A stretch of 64,000 nt of DNA from Paroedura picta (taxonomy: Eukaryota; Chordata; Lepidosauria; Squamata; Gekkonidae), in NCBI RefSeq assembly GCF_049243985.1, contig NC_135370.1:185677350-185741349 (forward strand), given 5' to 3'. The notes below the pieces were generated by a model. The model was not told where the DNA came from. It worked only from the letters and a program-made list of their open reading frames with translations, and did not search any database. Below, piece after piece: positions 53,431 through 64,000 of the stretch. Position numbers and translations under genes: made by a program. How positions within the stretch are numbered: the stretch's first letter is position 1; each line of letters begins with the position of its first letter.

Positions 53431-53626
53431 TTTATTTTTAAGTACAACACTCAACTGTACAAGTTAGTTTTGTGTATAAAAGTGTAGATGCACCTCAGAG
53501 AAACAATCTTTGACATACAAGCTTCTGTCACGGCTGCTGCACTTGTGCTTCGAGCCTTGGCCGGGAGTGTGGCCGCAGTCGGAGCCCCTCGTGGGGGGGG
53601 GGGGGATGCATTTAAGCGGGAGGAGG
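53431..53626 (-). terminator. TUBGCP2: TUBGCP2 3' untranslated region with poly(A) signal
   Basis: On the minus strand AATAAA lies at 53431-53436, about 190 bases after the stop codon. A C/G homopolymer of 12 bases lies at about 53587. This is the likely 3' end of TUBGCP2. Confidence 0.65.
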
Positions 53627-56600
53627 CTAGTGGGCAACAGCAGCCGCAGTGGCAGGAGGAGGAGCAGGCAGCCCGAGGACTCGGGGAGGAGCCGACTGGG
53701 AGGCGGCCCTTTGGCTCCGCTCAGCCGACAGGTGCTCCAAGCGCTCTGTGTAGAAGCCGTTGAAGTCCAGCCTGGAGGAGAAAGGAGGGGCAGCTGCTGC
53801 TCCGTGGCAAGAGGCCGGCCCCTTCCCCCTCCCCCCTGGGGGCCCCCTGCAGACTCACCTGTAGATTATGTTGATCATGCTGTGCTCACAGTCGTTGGTG
53901 CTGTAAAGGCTCAGCTTGTCCAGGAGGTCCAGCAAGTGGGACGAGAAGTTGCTGTCAAACTTGTTGATGGTGGCTTCAAAGCCCGACGTGACCTGCAAGG
54001 CGTCTGCGTGCTCCGCCAAGAGCTGCCAGGCGGCAACACACAGAGTCGCTTTCAGAGTCAGAGGGACAGGAAGTGGCCTCCCGCGGAATACGGCCCAGGC
54101 ACCCCGGAGGACGGGAAGCAGCTTTTCGCCAATTCCCATGGGTCAAAACCCCAAGAGCCACACCAGAAAGCTTCAGAAGAGTGCTGGAATGCACACCCGC
54201 TGACCGCGGAGGAAAAATAAACACTGTGCATATGTATGCGGACGAAGAACAAGGAACGATGGCTCCCGGTGTCCGAGGGACACTGCAGTCTCCCTTCGAC
54301 GCCATCATGGTGAGCCCCCTCCCCCCGCCCCCCCCCCCATCCCGCTGGCACAGCACATCTCCCCCCTTACCCTGTTGGCCAGCTGCTTCCGTGCAGATTC
54401 CTCGATACGCTCCTGCTCAGTCGGGGGCCCCCGCATGGTCCCGTGCTCCACAGTGAGGCGCCCCAGCTCCTTATCCAGCTTCATGCTGTGGGAGAATCTC
54501 TGGGGGGGGGGGCAGAGCCAGGCAACGATCAGTGAGCTCACAGCCCTGAGCAGGCCCGGCCGGCTGAGCTACACCCTCAAGGCCCTGAGGCCCACCCACC
54601 TGCATGCAGTTGGTGAACATGACGCAGACCGACATCATCTTGGAGAAGATCTTCAGCAGCTCGGGGTTGGTCAGCATGCAGTCTTTCAAGCAGTTATCCA
54701 GAAAGCTGGTGTGGTGGCTCAAGACATCATCGATATTGGAGGCCTGTTTCACATAGCAAAGGAACCCCGGTCAGGCTCCTCCCAAGGGCTCCCTGGGGGG
54801 CGACAGAGAAAGTCACACGTGATGACAGCACAGGCCCTCCCACCGTCCCTTGGAAGAGCCATCAGACGGCCTGCTTCCTGTCACCCCTTCCATGCAGTCT
54901 CCCGGGGCTCGCTCTGGGTTCCTCCGGCAGATCGCAGAGAGAATGAAGCAGCCTGACACGAGAAGCCATGTGAGGCTCAGGCCACACACATGCACACACA
55001 TCGGGAGACCTCTTCCTTGGCAGAGCCCTCCCCTGCAAGCCCCAGCACTTCCCAAGGGACTCTGAAAAGGGCGTGGTGTGGAAACAACCCCCAGCATCTC
55101 ACTGCTGCGCTTTGGGAAAAGCAGCATGTTGCATGGCCAAGCTTGACAGCTGGAAGGTGGAATGACTCCACAGCCCCTGCTGGGCCTCCCCATGAGGCCA
55201 GCCTGCCACTCCAGCCACTCTCCAGCAGGGCAAAAGGCTGAGTGGTTCTTTGCTGACCCCTCTCTCTCTCTCTGCTGGGCTGGTGAGGGGGAATTCTAAC
55301 TAGCCTTGCCTTGTCAGCCACAACACCCCCAGGCGCACGGTGGTGCTGGTGGTGGGGGTAGGAAAGAAAGAGCACAGCTCGAGGGAGAGAAAACGGGGGG
55401 GGGGGTCAGACTTTGGTGTGCAGTCCACCTCCCCTCCAGAGAGGAGCGGGAGCCCTTCCACCTCAGACGTACCGACTTGAGATTCTTCTCCAGCATGTGC
55501 CAGGTGGGCTCCATCACCTCAAACATCATGTAGTACTGGATGTTCTGCACAAAATTGAGCATGCGCTGACGCAGAGTGAAGGCCCCTGCAAACCTAGGGA
55601 GTAGAAGGGGCCAGGAGGGTGAGAGCTGCTTTTTACCGGGAGAGAAGCAGCAGGAGGGGAGCGCAGCATGCACCACCGGGAAGAGGGCCGCCAGTCAGTT
55701 GCAGGAGCTTCATTTGGTGCCTTGAATGAGCCTCTGCTCCATCGGTGCTCCGGAAAAAGCAAGTTTCCACTCCAGCCCAGAGAAGCTGCTGCTCAGAACA
55801 CTCCTCCTTCTGGAGGACAGAGCCACATGGCAGGTGCGCATGAGCAGAAACCCAAAAGGCAGGCAACGGTGAACCCACAGCCGAAACTGTGGGTGCAAAC
55901 CCAAACCCCGGCCTCCTGAGGTAAAGGGCCGAGAGCCCTCGGGGTCTCCAGACACCAAGGCCGCACCAGGCTTTGCTCCCAGACCTGCAGGAAGCGGCTG
56001 CAGAGAAGCAGCTCTCGGGCAAGGAAGAAGGACACTCTGTGGCCACCCGAGATGGGAGAAGGCTCCCTTGACCACTCTAAGGCAGGGGGACCAGACCCCG
56101 TGTCCCCTGAATGCCACCAGGGCAGCCTGCCCTTCAACCATGAGCAAAGCACCCCCCCCCCCCCCCGCAACATGTGGACATCAGAGGCTGCCCCTCGCTC
56201 GCGGTCGGATCTTCCCTCTGAAAAGGGTGCTTGGCTTTGAGGTTTGGCCCCTGGCAGAGGCAAGGAAAGCGTCCAGGGGCAGAAAGGGCCCTCTGCTCCC
56301 AGGGGCCAGACTTCCCCATTTAGAGAGTGAGGCCCGAAGCACTCTCGCCAGACGGACGGACGGACGGGCGGCTGGAGGAACAGAGCGCCAGGGAGAGGCT
56401 CCTGGGGCTGGCAGCCGAGAACGCCAACGCCTCCTCACCATTTGGAGGAATGTAGCGAGTACTGCTTGGCTGCTTTGCTGCTGATCCAGACGTTGCACAG
56501 CTGCCGCTCCACGTGCTTGCAGTAAAACATGTGCCGGAAGAGCATCTGGTAGCGAGTCAAGGCCTTCCTGCAAGTCAAACACCAGGCGGCTTGTGGTGCA

Positions 56601-58774
56601 GGGAAGCCACTCGGCCACAGGGGAGGTCAGCTCGAGGACTGCAGAGGGCCTGTGCCCCGCCAGCCACCACGCCTCATCCCCCTCCTCCTCGGAAGCCAAA
56701 GCCCCAAGTCTGCCCCTGCCAGGACCCAGCGGCACTCAGCGACCCCGACAGAAGCACAGCGGCCGGAGCCCGTTTGCCGCCTGGGAGTGAGCAGCACTTG
56801 CCTGTTGATGATCAGGGAGAGCGGCCACTTGACCACGTAATCAAAGGAGAAGGCTTCCAGGCCGCTCAGGCACAGCTCTGTGGGCTCGGCGTGGATGATG
56901 GCCTTCTCCTGCTTGGTCTCAATGGCCAGGACCCGCAAGAGCTGTGTGATGAGGTCGTGGGGCATCAGATCCACCTGGAAGGAAGGAAGGAAGGAAGGAA
57001 GGAAGGAAGGAAGGAAGGAAGGAAGGAAGGAAGGAAGGAAGGAAGGAAGGAAGGAAGGAAGGAAGGAGGCACCAGGAGGAAAACGCTGTGGTGAGGCTTC
57101 TGGTGAAGCTGCCAAGGCTAAAGCACACCCCACAACACAACCGACAACCTGTGAGGTAGGTGCAAATGAGAGAGCTCTGAGAGAACTGAAACTAGCCCAA
57201 GGTCACGCACCTGGCTGCATGCAGAGGAGCAGCAGCAGGGAATCCAACCCTGGCTGCTCTCAACCACAACACCCTGCTGGCTCTCAAGGGCTCCTGCATT
57301 TCCTCCCTACACTATAGATTGACATGATATTTGAGGAAGAAGCCCCCCCCCCCCCGCCGTCTTTGTGGAGAAAAGCTGCCTTTGAACTAGGCTGTGTTTG
57401 CAATTTACACAAGGCTTTCTGCTCTGCTGCCAGGGACAGGCAGCTGTCCAAAGCCTGCAGTGGATGGCCAGAAAGTCCCCGTGTTGCAGAGGGAGGGAAG
57501 GCCAGCCTCTGAGAACTGCCTCACCCTCCGGCTTGCATCCCACAGACACACAAAGAGATTCTTCCTCCTACAGGGCTGGACAAGGGGCAAGGAGTTCCCA
57601 AGTCTCACACCAGGGAGGCCTTTGGCCCACCCGTTGGGTCCATCTTGATGGCAGCGACACAGCTGCTGTGATGCCTTTCATGGCAGTCAGGCCTGGCTAA
57701 GAGGCAAGGGGCAGTAGTGACTCTCAGAAGCCCCCTGAACATGTTGGAGGTTCCACATCCCCACACTGGAGGGAAGCACATAGTGGCTGTTGGGGGGAGA
57801 GAGACTGCCACCCCTCCCCAATGCCCCCCGGTCTGTCTGGGAGGACCCCACTCTCCATAGGCCTGCTCCAGACAATGTCCCACCCCACCAGCTCCCCCTC
57901 CCCCAGCAGAGAACGGGCAGGAGGCCGGGCAAAAGGACCTTCAGGTCGTCCTTGAAGGGGTCTGTGTTGGCAGTGCTCATCCGCAAGGCCAGCTCCAGCA
58001 GCGCCTCCAGCCGCGTAGGGGTGATGTCCTCCACGGGCTTCTTCAGCTCTTCTTCCGTCAGGTCCATGAAGTGCACGTAGAAGTCCCCCTGGTCCATCAG
58101 GAAGTAGTGCTTGATCGACCTGCCCGTCCAAAGGGAGCCTGTGAGGGAGCTGAAGCAGGGCACTGAGACGCACCCCGGGCACGGGCCGAGGACTGCCAGC
58201 CTGTGTGTTGGACGGCCCTGGGGGGAGCCCCACCAGTCAGACAGAGGGATCATAGGTGAGTGGAAGACCCATGTGGTATGGGGACTGCCAGGCTCCTGGA
58301 GCTCCCTGAGTGAGGGACATCATGGGCGGGGGGGGGGGGGGGTACGACTGCAAGCTTTCGGCAAGGTTCCCCCAGCAGACTAAACTTGAACACAACAGAA
58401 GAGACGCTGAGGTCGGCAGTACCCCCACCCCCACCTCCCACCCTCTGGAGGTCTGGAAGGCTGAAGCTGACTTCAGCTGTCATGCAAAACTTCCCCCCAA
58501 GCCCTGGGCAACGGGAGGGCTCCGCCAGGCCACAGGAGGCCAAGGCAACAGGGGAAGAAGGCGGCGGCTCTGAAAGTCTTGGTGAGAGCAAACCTTAAAT
58601 GCGCCACAAGCTCTTTTTCTTCCATCAGGAAATCAAGCAAGACTTTGCTGGCATAGCTGTAGGCTTTCTCTATCTGCTCCACGTATTCCCGCTCCTTTAA
58701 AGTGTAGATGACCTCTTTTGCCACGGGACACGTGACGTCATGTCCACACTCCCGGACAACGTTTAAGTACTTCC
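53627..58774 (-). CDS. TUBGCP2: TUBGCP2 (gamma-tubulin complex component 2), C-terminal nine exons, partial
   Basis: GCP2 with GCP3 and gamma-tubulin forms the small complex that nucleates microtubules at centrosomes. Exons in reading order: 58594-58774, 57939-58119, 56802-56974, 56439-56567, 55473-55593, 54600-54743, 54371-54499, 53859-54022, 53627-53771. Phases all join (1367 nt, about 455 aa, against about 900 in the family). The end of the first GRIP region (KYLNVVRECGHDVTCPVAKE, SIKHYFLMDQGDFYVHFMDL) is followed by the C-terminal GRIP domain, which binds gamma-tubulin (MPHDLITQLLRVLAIET, GLEAFSFDYVVKWPLSLIIN, RYQMLFRHMFYCKHVERQL, FAGAFTLRQRMLNFVQNIQY, TNPELLKIFSKMMSVCVMFT). The tail is LDFNGFYTERLEHLSAERSQ, then an Ala/Pro-rich end. 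The intron after exon 56802-56974 starts with GC instead of GT. Upstream exons lie beyond the window, past the LTR element. Confidence 0.95.
56977..57066. repeat. GGAA microsatellite, about 22 units, at a TUBGCP2 splice acceptor
   Basis: A near-perfect GGAA run (TTCC on the coding strand) begins two or three bases upstream of the exon whose first base is 56974. It therefore forms the whole polypyrimidine tract of that acceptor. Confidence 0.95.
57140..57275 (-). mobile_element. MIR-like SINE fragment
   Basis: In reverse orientation: GGTTGGATTCCCTGCTGCTG, CAGGTGCGTGACCTTGGGCT, AGTTCTCTCAGAGCTCTC, CACCTACCTCACAGG. A body typical of tRNA-derived CORE-type SINEs, in a TUBGCP2 intron. Confidence 0.6.
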
Positions 58775-59135
58775 CTAGAGGAAGGATGGAGCACAGTCTT
58801 GGTGAAGAGGAGAGGGGGCCGTCTGGGCCTAGGTCAGCGGAAGGAGACTTCTGCAGAGGGACTCGGTTTAAGGGCAGCTGGTGACTGCTGTGGCTGGCTG
58901 CCATGCCTCAGCTCACCACCACCCCTTGTAGCCTCCAGCCCCCAGAGACATCAGTGGGGACAAGGGACAGCTCTCCCTGCTGGGGGAATGGAGCGGAGGT
59001 CAAGCCAGCCAGGGAGCCACACCAACAGACATTTGTTGCTGGTTTGTGAAAGGTGAGACCACTCCAGGGGGATGGCGGGCAGAAGGTCTGACCAGTCTGG
59101 CCTTACAATGGAGTCAACTGGGGGGGGGGGGATAA
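58775..59135. other. TUBGCP2 intron before the LTR element
   Basis: Ordinary intronic sequence. No upstream TUBGCP2 exon was found before the LTR element begins. An 11-base G run lies at 59121. Confidence 0.5.
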
Positions 59136-60358
59136 CGTTGAAGGGGGCTGAAAATCACAAGGCAAGTAACCAAGTGATTTTGCAAAAGGCAGCTCACTTC
59201 TGAACAAGTCATGGGGTAAACAATGGGCTGATCTGTTACGCATGGCAGGATCCCTGCCTTATGCCTTGGCACACTGTCTTCTATAACCAATGGCACCCCA
59301 CAATAGTCTAGGCTTAAGCTAAAGCCATGACACTGCTAGGGTCAGCCAAGCCAGGCCAGACTCCATCTTAGAAATCTTGCTCTCTGCCTCAGGTTTGGAA
59401 ATCCAGGTGCCTCCATGCCCTACTCTCGACCCCCCCCCCCATTGTATTTCTAAGTGAGTGGACTGGCTTCTTCCTGTTTGCCTAAGGGCTCCTAGGAAAA
59501 TCCTTTGTCTTGCAACATTTTTCACACTTGGCCCCTCTGCCAGGGGATATTTCCTCCCCACACCCTGCCAGCTAGACCTGATGGCTCTCTTCCTCAGAGC
59601 CATTAATACCTTTATCCAAATCCATTTACGGCCATCACCCCCCCCCCCACTTGGCCAGGTATTGTCCTAATCTCTGGGGACCCTGGAAACTTCCAGCACA
59701 TGCTTACCTGAGCCTTGTCACATAGCCCCCTTCCCAAAATCCTATAAAAACTGTGGCTTCACACAGCCACTCTGAGTGTCTTCCAACCCGGGACCTCCCA
59801 CGCTGGTTCGTGCTCCTTCCTCTGACCCACCACTCCTCGGACAGGTAACTATCAAGCCTTCCACTCTTCCTCCCCCTTCTCTATATGACTGCTTGTATGT
59901 GTGTTAGCTATTTGTGTGTCTTTTTGTTATTTTCCTTTTAATAAAAGCTTATATTAATATTTTAAATCTGTGTTTGCCTTGAGTTCCTGCAGGCGTAATA
60001 ACCCTCGTATACAAAGGTAACGATCCGATAACGCTAAGTTACCCCCCTCTCGCAGCATTTGAGCTAATATTCCCCACAAGCTCAAAGATACGTGTTTTTA
60101 GGACACGTGTTCAGCAATTTGGGTAACAGATTATGGTGGATCTCGCGGGCAATTGCCCCAGGCTTACTCGGGAGTAAAGTGGACGCACGGCACTCTCCAG
60201 TAACCCGGACGTAAGGGGAAAAGCCCGTTTGAACTCTTGGCATAAGTGTGTGAATGTGCTCTTGGAAGTGTGCTTTCTAAAGGGGTTGGCCTCTCTCTCT
60301 CTCTCTCTTTTCTACCCTTTTGCTATTGTTTTGCTCCTGCTGGAGATTAGTTTCCTTT

Positions 60359-60667
60359 AAGGCTAGGAACACCGAAGCAAGGTTTTCTTAGGCTTAGACG
60401 GGCGGGTGGACGAAACGCACCCAACAACAGTTTTCTTAAGGCTAGGAACACCGAGGCAAGGTTTTCCTAGGCTTAGACGGGCGGGTGGACGATACGCACC
60501 CAACAACAGTTTTTTTTAAGGCTAGGAACACCGAAGCAAGGTTTTCTTAGGCTTAGACGGGCGGGTGGACGATACGCACCCAACAACAGTTTTCTTAAGG
60601 CTAGGAACACCGAGGCAAGGTTTTCTTAGGCTTAGACGGGCGGGTGGACGAAACGCACCCAACAACT
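60359..60667 (+). repeat. Four tandem ~79-bp repeats in the LTR-element leader
   Basis: Units start with AAGGCTAGGAACACCGA at 60359, 60438, 60518 and 60597. They share GGCTTAGACGGGCGGGTGGA and ACGCACCCAACAAC and differ by only a few bases. They sit between the LTR and the gag-like frame. Confidence 0.95.
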
Positions 60668-61444
60668 AGGGATTAGCCAAGCGTAGGAAGGCGTTAGGCA
60701 GTTCCTCTTAGCTGTAGGAAGGACCAGGAAAATCCCCCTACTGCTAAAATCTGTGCAAGCAGAGTCGCTCTCTGTAGCACCAAATTGCCCTGCGGCCGCA
60801 GGAGTTGGAGTTTCGCGTGTCGGGAGTGGCACGAGAACTCAAGCGGGCTTTGCGAAGCTCAGATGATCCAGGTTTTGGTAATTTTTCCCGTGTTCAGGAA
60901 AGCCAGGGCGATCCTAACCGAATAAATTAGCCGGTACCCTCAGGTTTTCTTGGTAGTTTTGTCCCTGAATCGAGAGAGCCCCGGCCATCTCGGTATAAAA
61001 TAAGAAAACTAGCCAAACCCCGTAAGGACGTGCCTTGACGGGAGCCCTTCCCCCTTTTCCCCTTGCCGCTTTGAAGGATATAGAAGCCGCAAGAAAATCC
61101 CCCAGTGATCTCTTCCCTAAAAATACCTTCAGGTTTTCGGTGGTTTTCCCGAGGATCAAGTGCGCTCCGGCAACCTTGATTGGAAAAATCAGCCATCCTC
61201 TTGGTTTTTCGGTAGTTTTTGCCCTGAACTGAGAAGAGCCCCGGCCATTCTCAGCCAAAAACAAACTAGCCACACCCGTAAGAGGTTAAACTCCACGGGA
61301 TCCTTTTCCCTCTCTCCCCTGCTGTTCAAGAGACGAGCAGCGGCTGCCCCTAAACTCATCCCCTCTGTGCTTGCTTGCCCAGCGACAAGAAGCCAGAAAA
61401 CCAAGCCCCGTCCCCTTTAAGATCTTGGAAATTAATAGGAAGAA

Positions 61445-63229
61445 ATGGCATCCAGATTCAATTTGACTAGCCTGATTGCCCGTAAGGAACCGGCAGACAG
61501 ATTGACACTCTGGGTGACCAAGAAGGGCGGCCGGAACCCCTGGCGCCCGGGAGCTTTTAAAAGCTCTAACCCCCTGGAAACCCTGACCGAGGCTTTCCAA
61601 GAATGGTGTAACACCAGGAAGCTCGGGGGTGGCAGTAAGGACTCTTATGCCACTTGGGGTATGTTTGTTGCCCTTCAGGACAGTGTAGCCCAGATTGCTG
61701 AGCTGCAACATGCCCTAGAGGAGAAGGATGCCCTAGTGAAGGAGCAGGAAGCTCAACTAACTGACCGTCTCGAACAACGGGAGGCCCAGTTAGCTGATCT
61801 CCTGGAACAGCGTGAGGCTCATATCATCCACCTCTCCGATGAGATGGAGGACATGAGAACTGAGCGCTTGAGTGCACGGGTGGAGAAGGCTCATCAGCTT
61901 CAGACCATCCAGGAACTAGAAAGTCAGCTCCAAGCCACAAGGCAAAGAGCTGAGGTAGCAGAGGCTCGTATTCTCGAGCTAGAAGCAGAGCTAGTTAAGA
62001 TCAAGGGAGCTGCACAGTTCCTAGTGGAGAACAATGTGGCCAAGCATGCTCAAGTAAGCCATGAGGCATGCCATAGAAAAATGCAGCAACTTGAAAAGCA
62101 GTTAGAGCTCCAAAGGGCTCTAGTTGCCACAATTCATACAGAGACTCTTCCCCTTCTACCTTCTGAGCCTCTGCCAGAAGAAATAACCCCCCAAATGTTC
62201 ATAGAACCCCAAGGGGAAAATTCAGCTCCCTTCCACCCAGTTCTAGTTACTACCCCTGCAGATAGAACTGAGAGGCAGGAAATCCAGAAACAGCTCCCCA
62301 TTGCAGGCCAGCTTAGAGAATCAGTTTCTCTTGAATTTCCCACTAACCAGGACTCCAAAAATTTAAACATTCAGGCAAACAGTGGTCTCCACTCTCAGTA
62401 CAGGATCAAGAGGGAGAACCGCTTTAATCAGAATCACCCCAATTCTAATAGGAATAGAGACAATCGCTCCCTGCAGCCACCTAATGGCTGGAGCAAACAA
62501 AAGCCAGGAGAAAGGAGTAAGCCACAAAATGGTTTCCCTTCAAATAATTTCCCCCCAAATACTCTCAAACCTAAATACTTCCAGAATAGAAATTCTGCCC
62601 ATCAGCAGCGCAATAAAAGAATCAGTAACAGGACTTTTCTATGGCGGGAACTTAGAAATACTGGAGCAGACATGTCCCAGTATCATGACAAACCAACATC
62701 TGTACTCATGTTTGGTTTTGTAAAGGCCATTAGAGAGAAAAGGAACAGAGACATACTTAGATGTGAGCTACAGAAAACTAGCCCCATAGAAATTTCTTCT
62801 CAATCCCCTAAGGACTGGCAGAAGGAAATAGAGAAATTTAAAACTCTTACCCAGAAACAAGATTTAGAAATTAAGGATCTTAATGAGAAAAACAAGGAAT
62901 TCCAGGGTGAACTTTTAAATGTAAAAACCCATTTGCAAAATGTACTGGATTTCCAAAGCCACACAGATAATAAATTGAAAAGAAAATACAGCAGATCCAG
63001 TAACCCAGCTTCATCTCTTGTCTTTAAAGAAGAGGAAATGTCCTCAGTTCCCCCATCACAGAGTCAGGAAGTAAATCTTGCCTCTGAACATGTACAGAGT
63101 TCCAAAATCCAAGTTGACAATTGTTTTAACAGGGAAGAATTTGTTGCAAGGCTCTTAGCTTCCCTAAAGTTAACAGATTTCCAATTATTTTCTCAACTTC
63201 CACAAATAGTTCCAGTGCCACTGAGTTAA
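61445..63229 (+). CDS. Gag-like protein of the fossil LTR element, 594 aa
   Basis: It opens MASRFNLTSLIARKEP. Residues about 75-225 form a long Glu/Gln/Leu coiled coil with repeated EQREAQL-type heptads. Then comes a Pro-rich segment and an Asn/Arg/Gln-rich basic region (about 300-400), a place where many Gag proteins bind RNA without a zinc knuckle. A second coiled coil covers about 455-515. I see no CCHC knuckle. I do not recognise the clade. It is called gag-like from its position after the LTR and leader and its composition. Confidence 0.55.
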   Translation: MASRFNLTSLIARKEPADRLTLWVTKKGGRNPWRPGAFKSSNPLETLTEAFQEWCNTRKLGGGSKDSYATWGMFVALQDSVAQIAELQHALEEKDALVKEQEAQLTDRLEQREAQLADLLEQREAHIIHLSDEMEDMRTERLSARVEKAHQLQTIQELESQLQATRQRAEVAEARILELEAELVKIKGAAQFLVENNVAKHAQVSHEACHRKMQQLEKQLELQRALVATIHTETLPLLPSEPLPEEITPQMFIEPQGENSAPFHPVLVTTPADRTERQEIQKQLPIAGQLRESVSLEFPTNQDSKNLNIQANSGLHSQYRIKRENRFNQNHPNSNRNRDNRSLQPPNGWSKQKPGERSKPQNGFPSNNFPPNTLKPKYFQNRNSAHQQRNKRISNRTFLWRELRNTGADMSQYHDKPTSVLMFGFVKAIREKRNRDILRCELQKTSPIEISSQSPKDWQKEIEKFKTLTQKQDLEIKDLNEKNKEFQGELLNVKTHLQNVLDFQSHTDNKLKRKYSRSSNPASSLVFKEEEMSSVPPSQSQEVNLASEHVQSSKIQVDNCFNREEFVARLLASLKLTDFQLFSQLPQIVPVPLS

Positions 63230-64000
63230 TTTAACATGTGTGCTTCCATTTTTACTTTTTAAATTTTCAAATTTTAAATTTGGCTGCAATTGGTAGAGCC
63301 TCCAGCTATAGTTGCAGTCACACTGAAACAGCCACTATTTTGCAATCTTAAAACAGACTCTCTTTGTCTAACTGCCTTCCAAGGCACTCAGCCCCATGAC
63401 TCATGCCTTGCTCTCCCCCATCCAGGCAATTAATCCACATAACAAAGGACTGAAAGTATTCTTTCTTTCCAAGGGAAGAAGTTTTGTTTCTTTAAAGACT
63501 GACTCCTATCTCAGAGAATCTAAGGGGGGGGGGAAGAGTACAGTAAAATTGTTCTGTTCTAAAATATGTTTTGTTTTAGTTTTTATTTTAAGACAATTTT
63601 GGCTGCTTTTAATATTTGAAATATTTTCTCTTTGAGAAAAAGCATTCCCTCCATAGCTTTTCCCTCTGACATTTTTACTTCCTATTTCAAATTTTAATTG
63701 GCAGTTAACACTTTTTTTCCTTTTTTTCATAAGACCATTTTGTTTAAAAATCTGTTTTTGCAATTTTGTTTTTGTTTTGAATATGTTTTGAAACAGCTTC
63801 ATACAGACCTTTCATTTGGGTACTCAGGCTTCCACTCAGCCTGACTCCTATGAAAAGGCACTCTGTGTATGTACAGAGGAACAGTCTTTCCTCCTTAAGA
63901 ACACAATTCTTTTGACACACTATTGTGTAATGGGACTCTGACTTCATCTTCATGTTCCTCTTATTCATTCTTTCCCACTCATATTCTCAGCAGTACTACA
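63230..64000. other. AT-rich stretch after the gag-like frame
   Basis: T-rich sequence without a long open frame. I cannot identify it; it is presumably still inside the LTR element. A 9-base G run occurs at about 63525. Confidence 0.4.

Larger units (their letters stand above)
59139..64000 (+). mobile_element. LTR retroelement (fossil), 5' part only
   Basis: A probable 5' LTR at about 59139-60128 starts TGAAGG and ends AACA. It has a TATA-like CCTATAAAAACTG at about 59740 and an AATAAA at about 59939. After it come a leader with two kinds of repeats (four ~79-bp units at 60359-60667 and a diverged pair at about 60940-61270) and a gag-like frame at 61445-63229, then an AT-rich stretch to the window edge. 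No protease or polymerase is visible in the window, and the 3' LTR lies outside, so completeness and age cannot be judged. The family is uncertain: retrovirus-like or another LTR clade. It appears to lie in a TUBGCP2 intron, on the opposite strand to that gene. Confidence 0.65.

Noticed and set aside
60134-60151. Primer-binding site TGGTGGATCTCGCGGGC for a specific tRNA
   Set aside because: The place after the LTR is right and it starts TGG, but I could not match it to any tRNA 3' end from memory.
60359-60667. CRISPR-like array
   Set aside because: The ~79-bp units are directly adjacent without unique spacers and lie in an LTR-element leader of an animal genome.

Overview
The window looks like nuclear DNA of a squamate reptile. 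The genes are split by GT-AG introns, and the repeats form a typical squamate set: abundant CR1 LINEs with ATTCTATG-repeat tails, L2-type LINE ends, a BovB/RTE LINE end, Sauria-type tRNA SINEs, a 5S-rRNA-derived SINE and hAT miniature elements. Long C/G homopolymers and two CpG-rich promoter blocks point to a GC-rich, gene-dense region, perhaps a microchromosome (inference). Four host genes were recognised from their exon-encoded peptides. All exon edges given here were read by eye from splice signals and codon phase. LAYOUT: (1) 2.0-25.8 kb, minus strand: 5' half of PNPLA6 (neuropathy target esterase). Eight coding exons encode the membrane anchor and the first cyclic-nucleotide-binding domain. 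A probable first exon lies in a CpG island near 25.4-25.8 kb, and the catalytic half lies left of the window. The large intron from 9.7 to 25.4 kb is packed with LINEs, including one 5'-truncated CR1 with an open ORF2 (13.9-16.8 kb, minus) and one apparently full-length CR1 with ORF1 and ORF2 both open (20.2-24.4 kb, plus). (2) 27.9-42.0 kb, minus strand: complete CWF19L1, 14 exons, 543 aa. (3) 42.08-50.38 kb, plus strand: complete ERLIN1, 11 exons, 342 aa. It is head-to-head with CWF19L1, with only 72 bp between the two start codons. (4) 53.4-58.8 kb, minus strand: the C-terminal half of TUBGCP2 (nine exons), with its 5' exons beyond the right edge. (5) 59.1-64.0 kb: the 5' part of an LTR element (probable LTR, repeat-rich leader, gag-like frame) that appears to lie in a TUBGCP2 intron. 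HOW THE GENES RELATE: they are housekeeping genes with no shared pathway: ER lysophospholipase, debranching/RNA-processing factor, ER lipid-raft/ERAD scaffold and gamma-tubulin complex subunit. The only evident functional coupling is the CWF19L1/ERLIN1 divergent promoter. The points most worth a second look are the intact CR1, the ERLIN1 exon 7 splice acceptor that appears to be formed by a CR1 tail, the paired CTCF-like motifs beside the divergent promoter, a GC-AG intron in TUBGCP2, and the unusual gene order.
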